DNA of 64,000 bases. Origin: Tomitella biformata AHU 1821. Lineage in GTDB: Bacteria > Actinomycetota > Actinomycetes > Mycobacteriales > Mycobacteriaceae. Each line of letters starts with the position of its first letter. Position 1 is the stretch's first letter. A program made the position numbers and the translations under genes. This document shows, piece after piece, positions 51,169 to 59,396 of this stretch. The stretch lies in NCBI RefSeq assembly GCF_000524475.1, contig NZ_BAVQ01000013.1, positions 1 through 64,000 of the forward strand. The letters are read 5' to 3'. The notes beneath the pieces are model-generated. The model searched no databases. It was not told where the DNA came from and saw only the letters and a program-made list of their open reading frames with translations.

Positions 51169-52487
51169 GCGAGGTGCCGTCACTCTTCGACATCGACGAC
51201 GACTCACGGCCGCTGGCTGATCGGCTCCGGCCGCGCACCCTGCACGATGTCGTCGGGCAGAGCCATATTCTCGGGGCGGACGCGCCGATCGGGCGCATGG
51301 TCGACGCTCAGAGACTTGTATCGATGGTGCTGTGGGGACCGCCCGGGTGCGGGAAGACCACGATCGCGCGGCTTCTCGCCGAGCAGACCGACCTGGCGTT
51401 CGAACCGCTTTCCGCCACCTTCGCTGGCGTCGCGGACCTCCGGAAAGTGTTTCAAGCAGCGCAGCGCCGGCGCGAGGTCGGTCAGGGCACGCTGCTGTTC
51501 GTCGACGAGATCCACCGCTTCAACCGCGCCCAGCAAGACTCGTTCCTTCCCTACGTCGAAGACGGCACCGTAGTCCTCGTCGGCGCAACCACGGAGAACC
51601 CCAGCTTCGAACTCAACGGTGCGCTGCTGTCCCGCACCCAGGTCTTCGTTCTAAAGCGCCTCGATGATGTCGCGCTCAGCACCCTCATCACCCGCGCCGA
51701 AGCGCTCATCGGTCAGCCGCTACCGCTGACTGATGAGGCTCACCAGGCGCTGATCGCGATGGCGGACGGTGACGGCCGGTACTTGCTGAACATGATCGAG
51801 CAGGTGCACGCCCTGCCCGCACCCGTCGACTCGGCCGTCCTCACCGCCGCCGTGCAGAAACGGGTTCCGCTGTACGACAAATCGCAGGAAGGCCACTACA
51901 ACCTCATCTCCGCGCTTCACAAGTCGATGCGCGGCTCCGACCCTGACGCCGCACTGTACTGGCTGGCACGGATGCTCGACGGCGGTGAAGACCCCCTGTT
52001 CATCGCCCGCCGCATCACCCGATTCGCCACCGAGGACATCGGCATGGCCGACCCGAACGCCGTTCAACAGGCCCTCGCCGCCTGGGATGTCTATGACCGC
52101 CTCGGTTCACCCGAGGGAGAACTCGCCATCGCGCAAGCTGTCATCTATCTAGCAACCGCGCCGAAGTCGATCGGCGTGTATCGCGGATTCAACAAGGCGC
52201 GCGCCGCCGCGAAACGGACTGGATCACTAATGCCGCCCGCGCACATCCTGAACGCCCCGACCCGCCTCATGAAAGACCTCGGCTACGGCGACGGCTACCA
52301 GTACGACCCTGACACCGAGAACGGGTTCTCAGGCGCGAACTTTTTCCCCGAAGGCATCCCCCGACAAACCTTCTACGAACCCTCCACCGAGGGATATGAG
52401 CGAACCATCTCCGCACGGTTACACCACTGGGCCCAGCTCCGGGACAAGGACGTCAGTGGCCCCACTCTCGAATCCGATGCAGACTGA
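51165..52487 (+). CDS. rarA: Replication-associated recombination protein A (RarA/MgsA)
   Basis: A 440-residue clamp-loader-like AAA+ ATPase: N-terminal LADRLRPRTLHDVVGQSHIL, Walker A GPPGCGKTT (residues about 58-66), Walker B LLFVDEIHRFNRAQQDSFLP, sensor 1 LVGATTENPSFELNGALLSR, and the C-terminal tetramerisation domain (LISALHKSMRGSDPDAALYW, RRITRFATEDIGMADPNAV). RarA acts at stalled replication forks and binds SSB. It lacks an N-terminal ubiquitin-binding domain. The start is GTG within GTGA, overlapping the YjbR-type gene. Confidence 0.93.
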   Translation: MSEVPSLFDIDDDSRPLADRLRPRTLHDVVGQSHILGADAPIGRMVDAQRLVSMVLWGPPGCGKTTIARLLAEQTDLAFEPLSATFAGVADLRKVFQAAQRRREVGQGTLLFVDEIHRFNRAQQDSFLPYVEDGTVVLVGATTENPSFELNGALLSRTQVFVLKRLDDVALSTLITRAEALIGQPLPLTDEAHQALIAMADGDGRYLLNMIEQVHALPAPVDSAVLTAAVQKRVPLYDKSQEGHYNLISALHKSMRGSDPDAALYWLARMLDGGEDPLFIARRITRFATEDIGMADPNAVQQALAAWDVYDRLGSPEGELAIAQAVIYLATAPKSIGVYRGFNKARAAAKRTGSLMPPAHILNAPTRLMKDLGYGDGYQYDPDTENGFSGANFFPEGIPRQTFYEPSTEGYERTISARLHHWAQLRDKDVSGPTLESDAD

Positions 52488-52585
52488 CTCCCTCTGGCCT
52501 TGTCCCCGGACGTGTCCTCCAACCATTCCCGTGACCCGGCCACTCGCAGCCAATAAGTCGACAGGAGGCCAGATATCATCGCCGC

Positions 52586-53068
52586 ATGCATTCTCATCGC
52601 ACGTTTCGCCGCCCATCCACCCTGCTCGTCACAGTGGCAGCGCTCTCCGCGCTCGCACTGACCGCGTGCAGCAACAGCGAGCGCGCCTCGACCGAGACCA
52701 CTACCGCAAAGCCGACGACATCGACGACCACAACGGCCGCTGGCGCCTCGCTCGGCGGCAAGACGTTCACCGCCACCGAGATCACCGGCCACACGCTCGT
52801 CGAGGGCAGCGAACTGACGATCGCGTTCGAGGACGAGACGATCGCGGTGCGGGCCGGCTGCAACAGCATGCACGGCGGCTACACCTTCGACGAGGCCACG
52901 CTCGCGGCGCCGATGTTGGCGGGCACCATGATGGCCTGCGAGCCTGAGCTGATGGACCAGGACCAGTGGGTCGGCGCATTCCTCGCCGCCGCGCCCGACG
53001 CCGAACTGTCCGGCAAGACGCTGACCCTGACCTCCGGCGAGACCGCCATCGTGCTCACCCAGGATTAG
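52586..53068 (+). CDS. META-domain lipoprotein (HslJ-like)
   Basis: A 160-residue lipoprotein: signal peptide STLLVTVAALSALALTAC with the lipidated Cys28, a Thr-rich linker (ETTTAKPTTSTTTTAAG), and a META/HslJ domain (LGGKTFTATEITGHTLVEG, IAVRAGCNSMHGGYTF, GTMMACEPELMDQDQ). META proteins are envelope-stress-linked; the two Cys of the domain may form a disulfide. It ends 7 bp before a strong hairpin. AGGAGG lies 20 bp upstream, rather far from ATG. Confidence 0.87.
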   Translation: MHSHRTFRRPSTLLVTVAALSALALTACSNSERASTETTTAKPTTSTTTTAAGASLGGKTFTATEITGHTLVEGSELTIAFEDETIAVRAGCNSMHGGYTFDEATLAAPMLAGTMMACEPELMDQDQWVGAFLAAAPDAELSGKTLTLTSGETAIVLTQD

Positions 53069-53074
53069 CTCCAC

Positions 53075-53119
53075 GATGAATGGGAGGGTCCGCCGAATTC
53101 GGCGGACCTCCCATTCATC
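53075..53119. terminator. Bidirectional terminator between convergent genes
   Basis: A 22-bp stem with one bulged G (GATGAATGGGAG... paired with ...CTCCCATTCATC) and an AATT centre. It lies between the META lipoprotein stop (53068) and the SHOCT gene stop (53136), which converge, so it can serve both. Confidence 0.8.
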
Positions 53120-53135
53120 TGAAGTTCTAGCGCGG

Positions 53136-53435
53136 CTATCCGAGAAGTTTGGCCTTCTGCGCCACGAATTCCTCCTCGGTCAGGATTCCCGCGTCCCGCA
53201 ATTCTGCGAACTTCTTCAATTGCGCGATCACGTCATCCGCAGAAGGCGCGGCTGGCGCGGCAGGCTCCGCGGGGGGCAGGTATACCGGCGGCGCGACCGG
53301 CGGCGGTTGTAGCGCGGCCCGTTTCGCCTCGGCCCTGGCCGCCTCGTTATGCGCGACCCTGGTCGCAGTCTTCGTGATCACCGCGGTGCGGGCCACCGAT
53401 CCCAGCAAACTTCCCCGACGTCGACGACCTGGCAT
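53136..53435 (-). CDS. SHOCT-domain protein
   Basis: A 99-residue protein. The C-terminal 32 residues are a SHOCT motif (IAQLKKFAELRDAGILTEEE then FVAQKAKLLG), a short oligomerisation module. The N-terminus is basic (MPGRRRRGSLLGSVARTAVI) and the linker is Pro/Ala-rich (PPPVAPPVYLPPAEPAAPAA). The role of stand-alone actinobacterial SHOCT proteins is unknown. Confidence 0.82.
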   Translation of the reverse strand: MPGRRRRGSLLGSVARTAVITKTATRVAHNEAARAEAKRAALQPPPVAPPVYLPPAEPAAPAAPSADDVIAQLKKFAELRDAGILTEEEFVAQKAKLLG

Positions 53436-53524
53436 GATTTCTCCCCTCGTCGGCCGCGAACACGGCCGCTAATGATCCCAATCTAGCCGTCAACTCCCGG
53501 ACGGGACAGAGCGGCGGAACGAGG

Positions 53525-54157
53525 TTAGGCCGGAGCCGACTGCCACTGCTGGCGCATGGAGCGCTCCCGGTCGATCATCCGGGACTGCGCCAGCCCACCC
53601 GCGATGATCAGCACGATGTACAGCGCATACCACCACCAGTCCACATTGACCGACGTGACGGTGACGTCGTCGAACTCCACCGTGTTGATCTGGTTGAACA
53701 GCAGCATCACACCGCCGACAATCGCGACCGCGCCGCCCAGCGCGCTGAGGATCACGAGCAGCACCGACGGCAAGTCCACGGCCAGAGTCAGGATCGCCAG
53801 CAGGACGCCGATGACGACGCCGACCAGCACGATCACCCAGTCCCACGTGACGCCCAGCGCGGCCATCGCGCCCGCGCCGAGGGCGAAGCCCACCGACGAC
53901 ATCGCCAGCACCACCGCCACCGCGTAATACAGGTAGGCCAGCACGGAGAAGACGACCGCCAGAACAATGCCGGCGGTCCAGCCCATCGCGGTCGCGAAGA
54001 ATCCGTCGCCGCTGATCGCCGCGACCAGAGCGGCCCCCAGGTTCAGGCCCACGAAAGCGCCCCAGATGGCAATGACGAACCGCATTGCGATGATCCCGCG
54101 GAAACAGAAGACGGCGCCGACCAATATGGCCAGGATTCCAATCACGATGTCAGACAT
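53525..54157 (-). CDS. Multi-pass membrane protein (DUF4203-like)
   Basis: A 210-residue protein with seven or eight hydrophobic helices: IVIGILAILVGAVFCFRG, GAFVGLNLGAALVAAI, TAGIVLAVVFSVLAYLYYAV, VLVGVVIGVLLAILTLAV and WWWYALYIVLIIAGGLA, and a basic C-terminus (QSRMIDRERSMRQQW). The pattern of Gly-rich helices resembles DUF4203/TMEM198-type proteins. The function is unknown. Start 54157 begins the first helix; the longer frame upstream is rejected. The ribosome site is weak. Confidence 0.72.
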   Translation of the reverse strand: MSDIVIGILAILVGAVFCFRGIIAMRFVIAIWGAFVGLNLGAALVAAISGDGFFATAMGWTAGIVLAVVFSVLAYLYYAVAVVLAMSSVGFALGAGAMAALGVTWDWVIVLVGVVIGVLLAILTLAVDLPSVLLVILSALGGAVAIVGGVMLLFNQINTVEFDDVTVTSVNVDWWWYALYIVLIIAGGLAQSRMIDRERSMRQQWQSAPA

Positions 54158-54298
54158 GCGGAAACAGTACCTCGCTGCATTTCCCGATACCCACGAATGC
54201 CCGTCGCCACTCAGGCCGGAAGATAGCGTCCCCAATAGGAACTCCAGTGCACAGCAATCAATGTCACCGCCGCCGGAATGGGAGCAGCCCATCGTCTC

Positions 54299-55234
54299 CT
54301 AGGACGTGAGCGTCGCGGACAGGGTCCACAGGGCTTCGGCGGTCTCGGGGTCTGTCGCGTGCTCGGCGGCCACCCCCAATGCGCAGTCGGCGAGGTATGC
54401 GCCGCCGAGGGTGTCGAGCTCGGGTGCGGTGGCGCCCCACACGGACGTCGCCGCGGCCTCGGGGATGGCCTTGAGATTGGCGAGCGAGTTCTTGGTGTCC
54501 GCGGCCATGCGCTTCATCTCGGCCATGTCATCGCGGGACATGTGGCGCGCGATCCCGGTGGCGCACACGCCGGGATGCACCGCGAACGCGCGTAGTCCCT
54601 GGTCCCCGAACCTCCGTTGCAGCTCAACGGTCATCAGCGCGTTCGCGGACTTGGACTGCCCGTAGGCCACGAACTTGTTGTACTCGCGCTCCACGAAGTT
54701 CGGGTCCGCGAGGTCTACGGGGTGCGCCTTGTGCGCGTCCGAGGACAGCGTGATCACCCGGGCGGGGACGCCCGATCTTTCCGCCGCCGCGATCAGCGCG
54801 GGCAGCAGCGCCGTGGTGAGTGCGAAGTGGCCCAGGTGGTTGACGCCGAACTGCAGCTCGAAATCGTCCCGAGTGCGCGCGAAGGGCGTGTACATCACCC
54901 CCGCGTTGTTGATCAGTATGTCGATCGGGAGGCCGCGATCGGCGATCCGATCACCAAGCGCGCGAACGCAATCTAGATCGGCCAGGTCGACGCCGAGTAT
55001 GTCCAGCTCCGCGCCGGGGTGCGCGTCCCAGATCCGGGCCGCGACGGCCTCCGCCGCGGAGATCGCGCGCGCGGCGAGAATCACGCGTGCGCCGGCGGCG
55101 GCCAGGGCCCGCACGGTCTCCGTGCCGAGGCCGCCGGCCGGGCCGGTGACCAGGGCCGTGCGGCCACCCAGGTCGACGCCGTCCAAGACTTCGTCGGTAG
55201 TCATCGGGGGCGTGCTTATTGCGGGCCGGCTCAT
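54299..55234 (-). CDS. Short-chain dehydrogenase/reductase
   Basis: A 311-residue SDR of the retinol-dehydrogenase-like group: Rossmann motif TGPAGGLGTETVRALAAAGA, IDILINNAGVMYTP, and the catalytic Ser (VITLSSDAHKAHP) with YGQSKSANALM as YxxxK. The glycine motif is TGPAGGLG rather than TGxxxGIG, a small deviation. The gene overlaps the enoyl-CoA hydratase gene by 4 bp, so it is the last gene of a three-gene operon. The substrate is unknown, probably a lipid or steroid-like alcohol/ketone. Confidence 0.87.
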   Translation of the reverse strand: MSRPAISTPPMTTDEVLDGVDLGGRTALVTGPAGGLGTETVRALAAAGARVILAARAISAAEAVAARIWDAHPGAELDILGVDLADLDCVRALGDRIADRGLPIDILINNAGVMYTPFARTRDDFELQFGVNHLGHFALTTALLPALIAAAERSGVPARVITLSSDAHKAHPVDLADPNFVEREYNKFVAYGQSKSANALMTVELQRRFGDQGLRAFAVHPGVCATGIARHMSRDDMAEMKRMAADTKNSLANLKAIPEAAATSVWGATAPELDTLGGAYLADCALGVAAEHATDPETAEALWTLSATLTS

Positions 55235-56058
55235 TGCGGGTCGATCTCCTGCCAGTCGGTGGATAATCTCGAATCCCATTGGGGTGCACGGCGGTCCATG
55301 AATGCTCGGACTCCCTCTGCGGCATCGTGCGTGCCCATCACCCGCAGGTGCAGCTCGGTTTCCAGCTCCGCTACCCGATCCGGCGAATATCCGCGGGCCG
55401 CGCCCTGCCACAGCAGCCGCTTGGACAGCGCGGCCGACATCGGGGAGACATTGATCGCGATGTCCCGGGCGGCCTCGAGCGCGGCGGGCAGCACCTCCTC
55501 CGCCGAGAGGCAGCGGCTGGCCAAACCCAGCCGCACCGCCTCGACGCCGTCGAAGGTGCGCCCCGTCAGCAGCACGTCGGCGGCCACCGCGAGCCCGGCG
55601 ATGTGCGGAACAGTCCAGTGCGACATGGCGTCTGGAATCACGCCGCGGCGAACCTGAGGGATCGAGTACTTGGCGTCGGCGGCGAGGATCCGGATGTCGG
55701 CCTGCATCGCGATAGTCAGCCCGATGCCGATGGCGTGCCCGTTCACCGCCGCGATGACCGGCTTGCGCAGGTCGAACGCCGGCGGGTTGATCGGCGAGGC
55801 AGTGAACGTGTCGGCGGCAGGGGCATCGAAAACATCCTCCGGCCCGGCCCCCTTCCCTCCGCCCAGGTCCGCCCCCGCGCAGAAGGCGGGCGGCGTGCCG
55901 GTCAAGACGATGGCCCGGACCGCGTCGTCCGCGTCAAGGTTCCGATACGCCTCCCCCAGCGCCCGGCCCATCTCCTTCGTGAACGCGTTGCGACGCTCCG
56001 GCCGGTCGAGGGTGATCAGCGCGACGCCGTCGCCGACCTCCACCCGCAGTCCGCTCAT
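55231..56058 (-). CDS. Enoyl-CoA hydratase/isomerase-family protein
   Basis: A 275-residue crotonase-fold protein: MSGLRVEVGDGVALITLDRP, AFCAGADLGGGKG (oxyanion-hole loop), AVNGHAIGIGLTIAMQADIR, then YSIPQVRRGVIPDAMSHWTV. The oxyanion hole is present, and the Glu of true hydratases is not obvious at the usual place (RRGVIPDA), so the reaction could be isomerisation or hydrolysis. Middle gene of the LLM-crotonase-SDR operon, with 4-bp overlaps on both sides. Confidence 0.88.
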   Translation of the reverse strand: MSGLRVEVGDGVALITLDRPERRNAFTKEMGRALGEAYRNLDADDAVRAIVLTGTPPAFCAGADLGGGKGAGPEDVFDAPAADTFTASPINPPAFDLRKPVIAAVNGHAIGIGLTIAMQADIRILAADAKYSIPQVRRGVIPDAMSHWTVPHIAGLAVAADVLLTGRTFDGVEAVRLGLASRCLSAEEVLPAALEAARDIAINVSPMSAALSKRLLWQGAARGYSPDRVAELETELHLRVMGTHDAAEGVRAFMDRRAPQWDSRLSTDWQEIDPQ

Positions 56059-57068
56059 GACGCGGCCTGCAGCGCCGAGATCAGCTCTGCGATATTGACA
56101 TCCGACACCGGATAACCGGGGAAGTAGCAGCACACCCGGTCCGCGTGGTCACCGAATCGGGCGACGATCTGCGCCGCGCACTCCTCGGGGGTGCCGTGTA
56201 CCGCGAGCTCGCTCACCATGTCGGCGTCGATCAGCTCCGCCATCGCTGCGAACTCGCCGCGCTTGGACAGCGCGTTCAGCTCCGGCTGCACGTCCACCCA
56301 GCCCTCGACCTCGAGCACCGGCCGATACGCGGGGGTGGAGCCGTAGAACCCGAGCAGGCCCCGCACACCCCGCGCGGCCGCGTCGAGCTCCTCGGCCGTG
56401 CGGCCCACCCCCACGATGACCTGCGGGTAGATCGCGAAGTCATCCCGGGTCCGGCCGCCGCGCGCGAGGCCCTCCTCGATTGCGGGCAGGGTCCGCTCCT
56501 GGAAATGCCGGGCCGAGTTGAACGGCATGACGAGCAGCCCGTCCGCGACCTCCGCGGCGGCCCGCGTCATCAGCGGGCCCAGTGCGCCGAGGCAGATCTC
56601 CGGCGGCCCATAGGGATTGGGGCCGGGGTTGAAGGTGGGCGGCATCAGGGTGTGCGTGCTGAACTCGCCCTGGAACTTGAGCGGGGCCTGCCCCTCCCAC
56701 GCGGCGAAGATCGCCTTGATGGCGAGCACCGTCTCGCGCATGCGGGCCGCCGGCTTCGACCACTGCGATCCGTACCGCTTCTCGATGTGCGGCTTGATCT
56801 GCGAGCCGAGGCCGAGGCGGAACCGTCCGCGGGTGAGCGACTGCAGATCGTAGGCGGTGTGCGCCAGGTGCAACGGGCTGCGGGGCAGCGCAATCGCCAC
56901 GTTGGTCATCAGGTCCGCCTCCACTGCGCCCGCCGCCGCGGCCAGCGGCAGGAACACGTCATGCGCACCCTCGAACGTGAACAGCCCGTCCGCGCCCAAC
57001 GCGACCAGTTCCCGCGCCCGCTCAGCCGCGTTTTCGGGCCGGCCGTTCAATTGCACGTCGACCTTCAT
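56055..57068 (-). CDS. LLM-class F420-dependent oxidoreductase (TIGR03617-like)
   Basis: A 337-residue luciferase-like enzyme: MKVDVQLNGRPENAAERARE, GADGLFTFEGAHDVFLPLAA, LGLGSQIKPHIEKRYGSQWS, and LGALGPLMTRAAAEVADGLL. The opening motif matches a group of probable F420-dependent enzymes common in Mycobacteriales and found with acyl-CoA genes. GGGAGGT precedes ATG 57068. It leads the operon with the crotonase and SDR genes, suggesting a route for degrading an acyl-CoA or sterol-derived compound. Confidence 0.88.
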   Translation of the reverse strand: MKVDVQLNGRPENAAERARELVALGADGLFTFEGAHDVFLPLAAAAGAVEADLMTNVAIALPRSPLHLAHTAYDLQSLTRGRFRLGLGSQIKPHIEKRYGSQWSKPAARMRETVLAIKAIFAAWEGQAPLKFQGEFSTHTLMPPTFNPGPNPYGPPEICLGALGPLMTRAAAEVADGLLVMPFNSARHFQERTLPAIEEGLARGGRTRDDFAIYPQVIVGVGRTAEELDAAARGVRGLLGFYGSTPAYRPVLEVEGWVDVQPELNALSKRGEFAAMAELIDADMVSELAVHGTPEECAAQIVARFGDHADRVCCYFPGYPVSDVNIAELISALQAAS

Positions 57069-57080
57069 CGCCGTACCTCC

Positions 57081-57209
57081 CTAGCTAGTGTCGGTAACCG
57101 CAGCGATGTCCGCAACCTCGGCCCGCTGCGCGATGGCGGCGACCGTCGTCTGCTGGCAGCGCACCGCCGCGAGCAGACGCCGAGTGGTGGCTAGGTTCTC
57201 AGTCTGCAC
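57081..57209 (-). CDS. Possible small leaderless ORF ahead of the LLM operon
   Basis: A 42-residue ORF (MQTENLATTRRLLAAVRCQQ, then TTVAAIAQRAEVADIAAV) with GTG start, a -10-like TAGCAT six bases upstream, and its TAG forming part of the ribosome site of the LLM gene. It looks helical and has no recognised family. It could be a leader or a small protein. Evidence is positional only. Confidence 0.35.
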   Translation of the reverse strand: MQTENLATTRRLLAAVRCQQTTVAAIAQRAEVADIAAVTDTS

Positions 57210-57343
57210 AATTGCATGCTAGGTCGTTACTCAGGCCCGCAGCTCGTCCAGAACACGAAGACTTGAGGCGTGCGGCGATTAGCCGAGGCATCGCCCGTCG
57301 TAGACAAAGACTTGGGGACGCGCACACGCTGTTACCGTTCCGT

Positions 57344-58309
57344 ATGGCCATCACCAGAGACAATGTCTTGGCGCGCCGCGCAGCACAGGCCGCCGGCGTC
57401 GCTGGCATCACGATCGGCATTGTCGCCGTCGTCGCGATGTATTCCACCGGCCCGATCAACCCGTTGATCGCCGCGGCCTCGTTTGTCCCGTTTCTGCTCG
57501 CGGTGACACTCCTCGCCGCACTGATCTGCCTGGCGTTCCGGCGCTGGATCCTGCTGGGAATCTCAGTGGCTCTGCTGGGGGTCGGCGCATCCGCGATCAG
57601 CCCAATGTATGTGGCGAACGGCGCTCGCGCCGAGGGTACGACGGTGCGGGTGATGCAGGCGAACCTGCTGTTCGGTCAGGCGGATCCCGACAGCCTGACC
57701 AGGACCGTGCGCGAGCGGTCGATCGACGTGCTCACCGTCCAGGAGTTGACTGAGACCCTGGCGGCATCGCTGCGGGCCGCGGGCCTTGAGCAGCTGCTGC
57801 AATACCAATACCTGATACCGGATGAGCGCGGCGGTGGCGGTGCCGGGATCTACAGCCGCTACCCGCTGACAGATACCCGCGAGCTGGACGGTTACGGACC
57901 CACGAATCTTGGGGCCGAGGTGGGGTTCTCCACCCCTTTCACCCTGTTGGCGGTACACCCTGGGCCGGCGTACGTGACTCCGCCCGATATCTGGACAAAC
58001 GAGCTGCGCAACCTGCGCGCCGCGCTTGAGACGGCTGCCGCGAGCGACACCATCATCGTCAGCGGCGATTTCAACACCACCTACCTGCACAAGCAGTTCC
58101 GCGACCTGCTCGCTGTCGGATACTCCGACGCCGCAGAACAATTGGGCGCCGGCATAGTGCGGACGTACCCTGCGGACAAGCGTTACCCGGCCGTCATCGG
58201 CATCGACCACGTGCTCCTGAGGGGCGCGCAGGCGCAGACGCTTGAGCGCGTCGAGATCGAAGGCTCAGATCACCACGGCCTGATCGTCGATGTGGTGATC
58301 CCGAGCTAA
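57344..58309 (+). CDS. Endonuclease/exonuclease/phosphatase-family membrane protein
   Basis: A 321-residue protein. Three N-terminal helices (residues about 17-90: GVAGITIGIVAVVAMYS, FVPFLLAVTLLAALICLAF, ILLGISVALLGVGASAI) anchor a C-terminal EEP domain: VRVMQANLLFGQADPDSLTR, VLTVQELTETLAASL, FTLLAVHPGPAY, VSGDFNTTY, IDHVLLRG, and SDHHGLIVDV. The catalytic Asn, Glu, His and Asp of the DNase I-like fold are present, so it probably cleaves phosphodiesters or phosphomonoesters outside the membrane. The substrate is unknown. Confidence 0.87.
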   Translation: MAITRDNVLARRAAQAAGVAGITIGIVAVVAMYSTGPINPLIAAASFVPFLLAVTLLAALICLAFRRWILLGISVALLGVGASAISPMYVANGARAEGTTVRVMQANLLFGQADPDSLTRTVRERSIDVLTVQELTETLAASLRAAGLEQLLQYQYLIPDERGGGGAGIYSRYPLTDTRELDGYGPTNLGAEVGFSTPFTLLAVHPGPAYVTPPDIWTNELRNLRAALETAAASDTIIVSGDFNTTYLHKQFRDLLAVGYSDAAEQLGAGIVRTYPADKRYPAVIGIDHVLLRGAQAQTLERVEIEGSDHHGLIVDVVIPS

Positions 58310-58329
58310 CCGGCGCGGATCATCTGCTC

Positions 58330-59295
58330 CTACGCTGGAGCATTGTGCCTGCGGGTGATTTCCGCGGCGAGCCGCCCGATGAGCTGGCGGGCCTGGGGCG
58401 GATCGACGACCTCGATGTGGTCGGTGAACTGCATCAACTGCCGCACACCGTCGAGATGGTCGTAGCCGACCACGATCCGGACTTGATCGGCATCGCTTGT
58501 CGGCTCGACCGACAGCAGCCGCTTGCCGAGGATGCGGCGGGCAAGGTCCTCCGTCGTCGCGTCGAGCAGGGCCGTCACGCGAACGCCGCCCCGCCCCTCA
58601 AGCGCGCCCACGAGGCTGGCCGCCACCTCCTCGAGGGTGACGTCGGCGCGGATTGACCGGTCCTCATCGAGCAGCGTCCAGGACCGGAGCCGGGTGAGCG
58701 CGTACATGCGCGTCGCGCCTTCCGCGTCGGCAATCAGGTACCAGCGACTCCCCCGGCTGAGCAGGCCATAGGGGTCCACGACGCGCTCGCGCCAGGCCCT
58801 TTCCCCACTGGGCCGATAATCGATCCGTAGACGTTTTCCCCGACGCAGGTCACGGGCCAGCGCGGACACGTCGATCTCCGTATCGGGCTCGAACCAGCCG
58901 GAATTGTCGATGGCGACGACGTCGCTCAGTGTCAGCAGCCCCGCGTCGGACTTGGGCCTCCAGGGTTTCCGGGCGGAGAGCTTCTGGGTGGCGCTGCGCG
59001 CGGCCGCCTCAATTCCGAGCTGCCGGGCCCGCGCCAGGTCGACGCCGATCAGCTCCAGCACCTCCGCCTCGCTCCCCGTCAGGCGGCTCACGTCCACCTC
59101 GGCGCCGGGCAGGAGCGCGATTCCGCCGTATCGGCCCCGCTCCGTGACCACGGGAACGTCCGCGGCCGCCAGCGCATCGATGTCGCGCAAGATCGTGCGC
59201 GTGGAGACGCCGAACTGCTCCGCCAGGTCCGCTGCCGTCATCCGCCTGTTCGCCTGCAGTGCCACGAGGATCGCCAACAGCCGTTGTGGGCGCAC
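58330..59295 (-). CDS. WYL-domain transcriptional regulator (YafY-type)
   Basis: A 321-residue regulator: N-terminal HTH_11 domain (MTAADLAEQFGVSTRTILRD), a WYL domain in the middle (RLRIDYRPSGERAWRERVVD, PYGLLSRGSRWYLIADAEG; here the signature reads WYL), and a WCX C-terminal domain (VRIVVGYDHLDGVRQLMQF). Such proteins bind nucleic-acid or nucleotide ligands and often respond to DNA damage. The start is GTG 59295. It is divergent from a VOC-protein gene; 12-bp inverted repeats in between look like its operators. Confidence 0.88.
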   Translation of the reverse strand: MRPQRLLAILVALQANRRMTAADLAEQFGVSTRTILRDIDALAAADVPVVTERGRYGGIALLPGAEVDVSRLTGSEAEVLELIGVDLARARQLGIEAAARSATQKLSARKPWRPKSDAGLLTLSDVVAIDNSGWFEPDTEIDVSALARDLRRGKRLRIDYRPSGERAWRERVVDPYGLLSRGSRWYLIADAEGATRMYALTRLRSWTLLDEDRSIRADVTLEEVAASLVGALEGRGGVRVTALLDATTEDLARRILGKRLLSVEPTSDADQVRIVVGYDHLDGVRQLMQFTDHIEVVDPPQARQLIGRLAAEITRRHNAPA

Positions 59296-59308
59296 TTTTC
59301 AACTCCTC

Positions 59309-59374
59309 GCGGATAAGTGGACATGGATTGTCATCTATAGGTGGCATCGTAGAAGACGCCCACCACTTATCCGC
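59309..59374. promoter_or_regulatory. Widely spaced 12-bp operators between WYL regulator and VOC gene
   Basis: GCGGATAAGTGG (59309-59320) and CCACTTATCCGC (59363-59374) are a perfect inverted repeat separated by 42 bp. Each is close to one of the divergent start codons (59295 and 59397). Binding at both could loop the region and control both genes. Confidence 0.65.
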
Positions 59375-59396
59375 ACACTTCGAGGAGGCTGCGACG

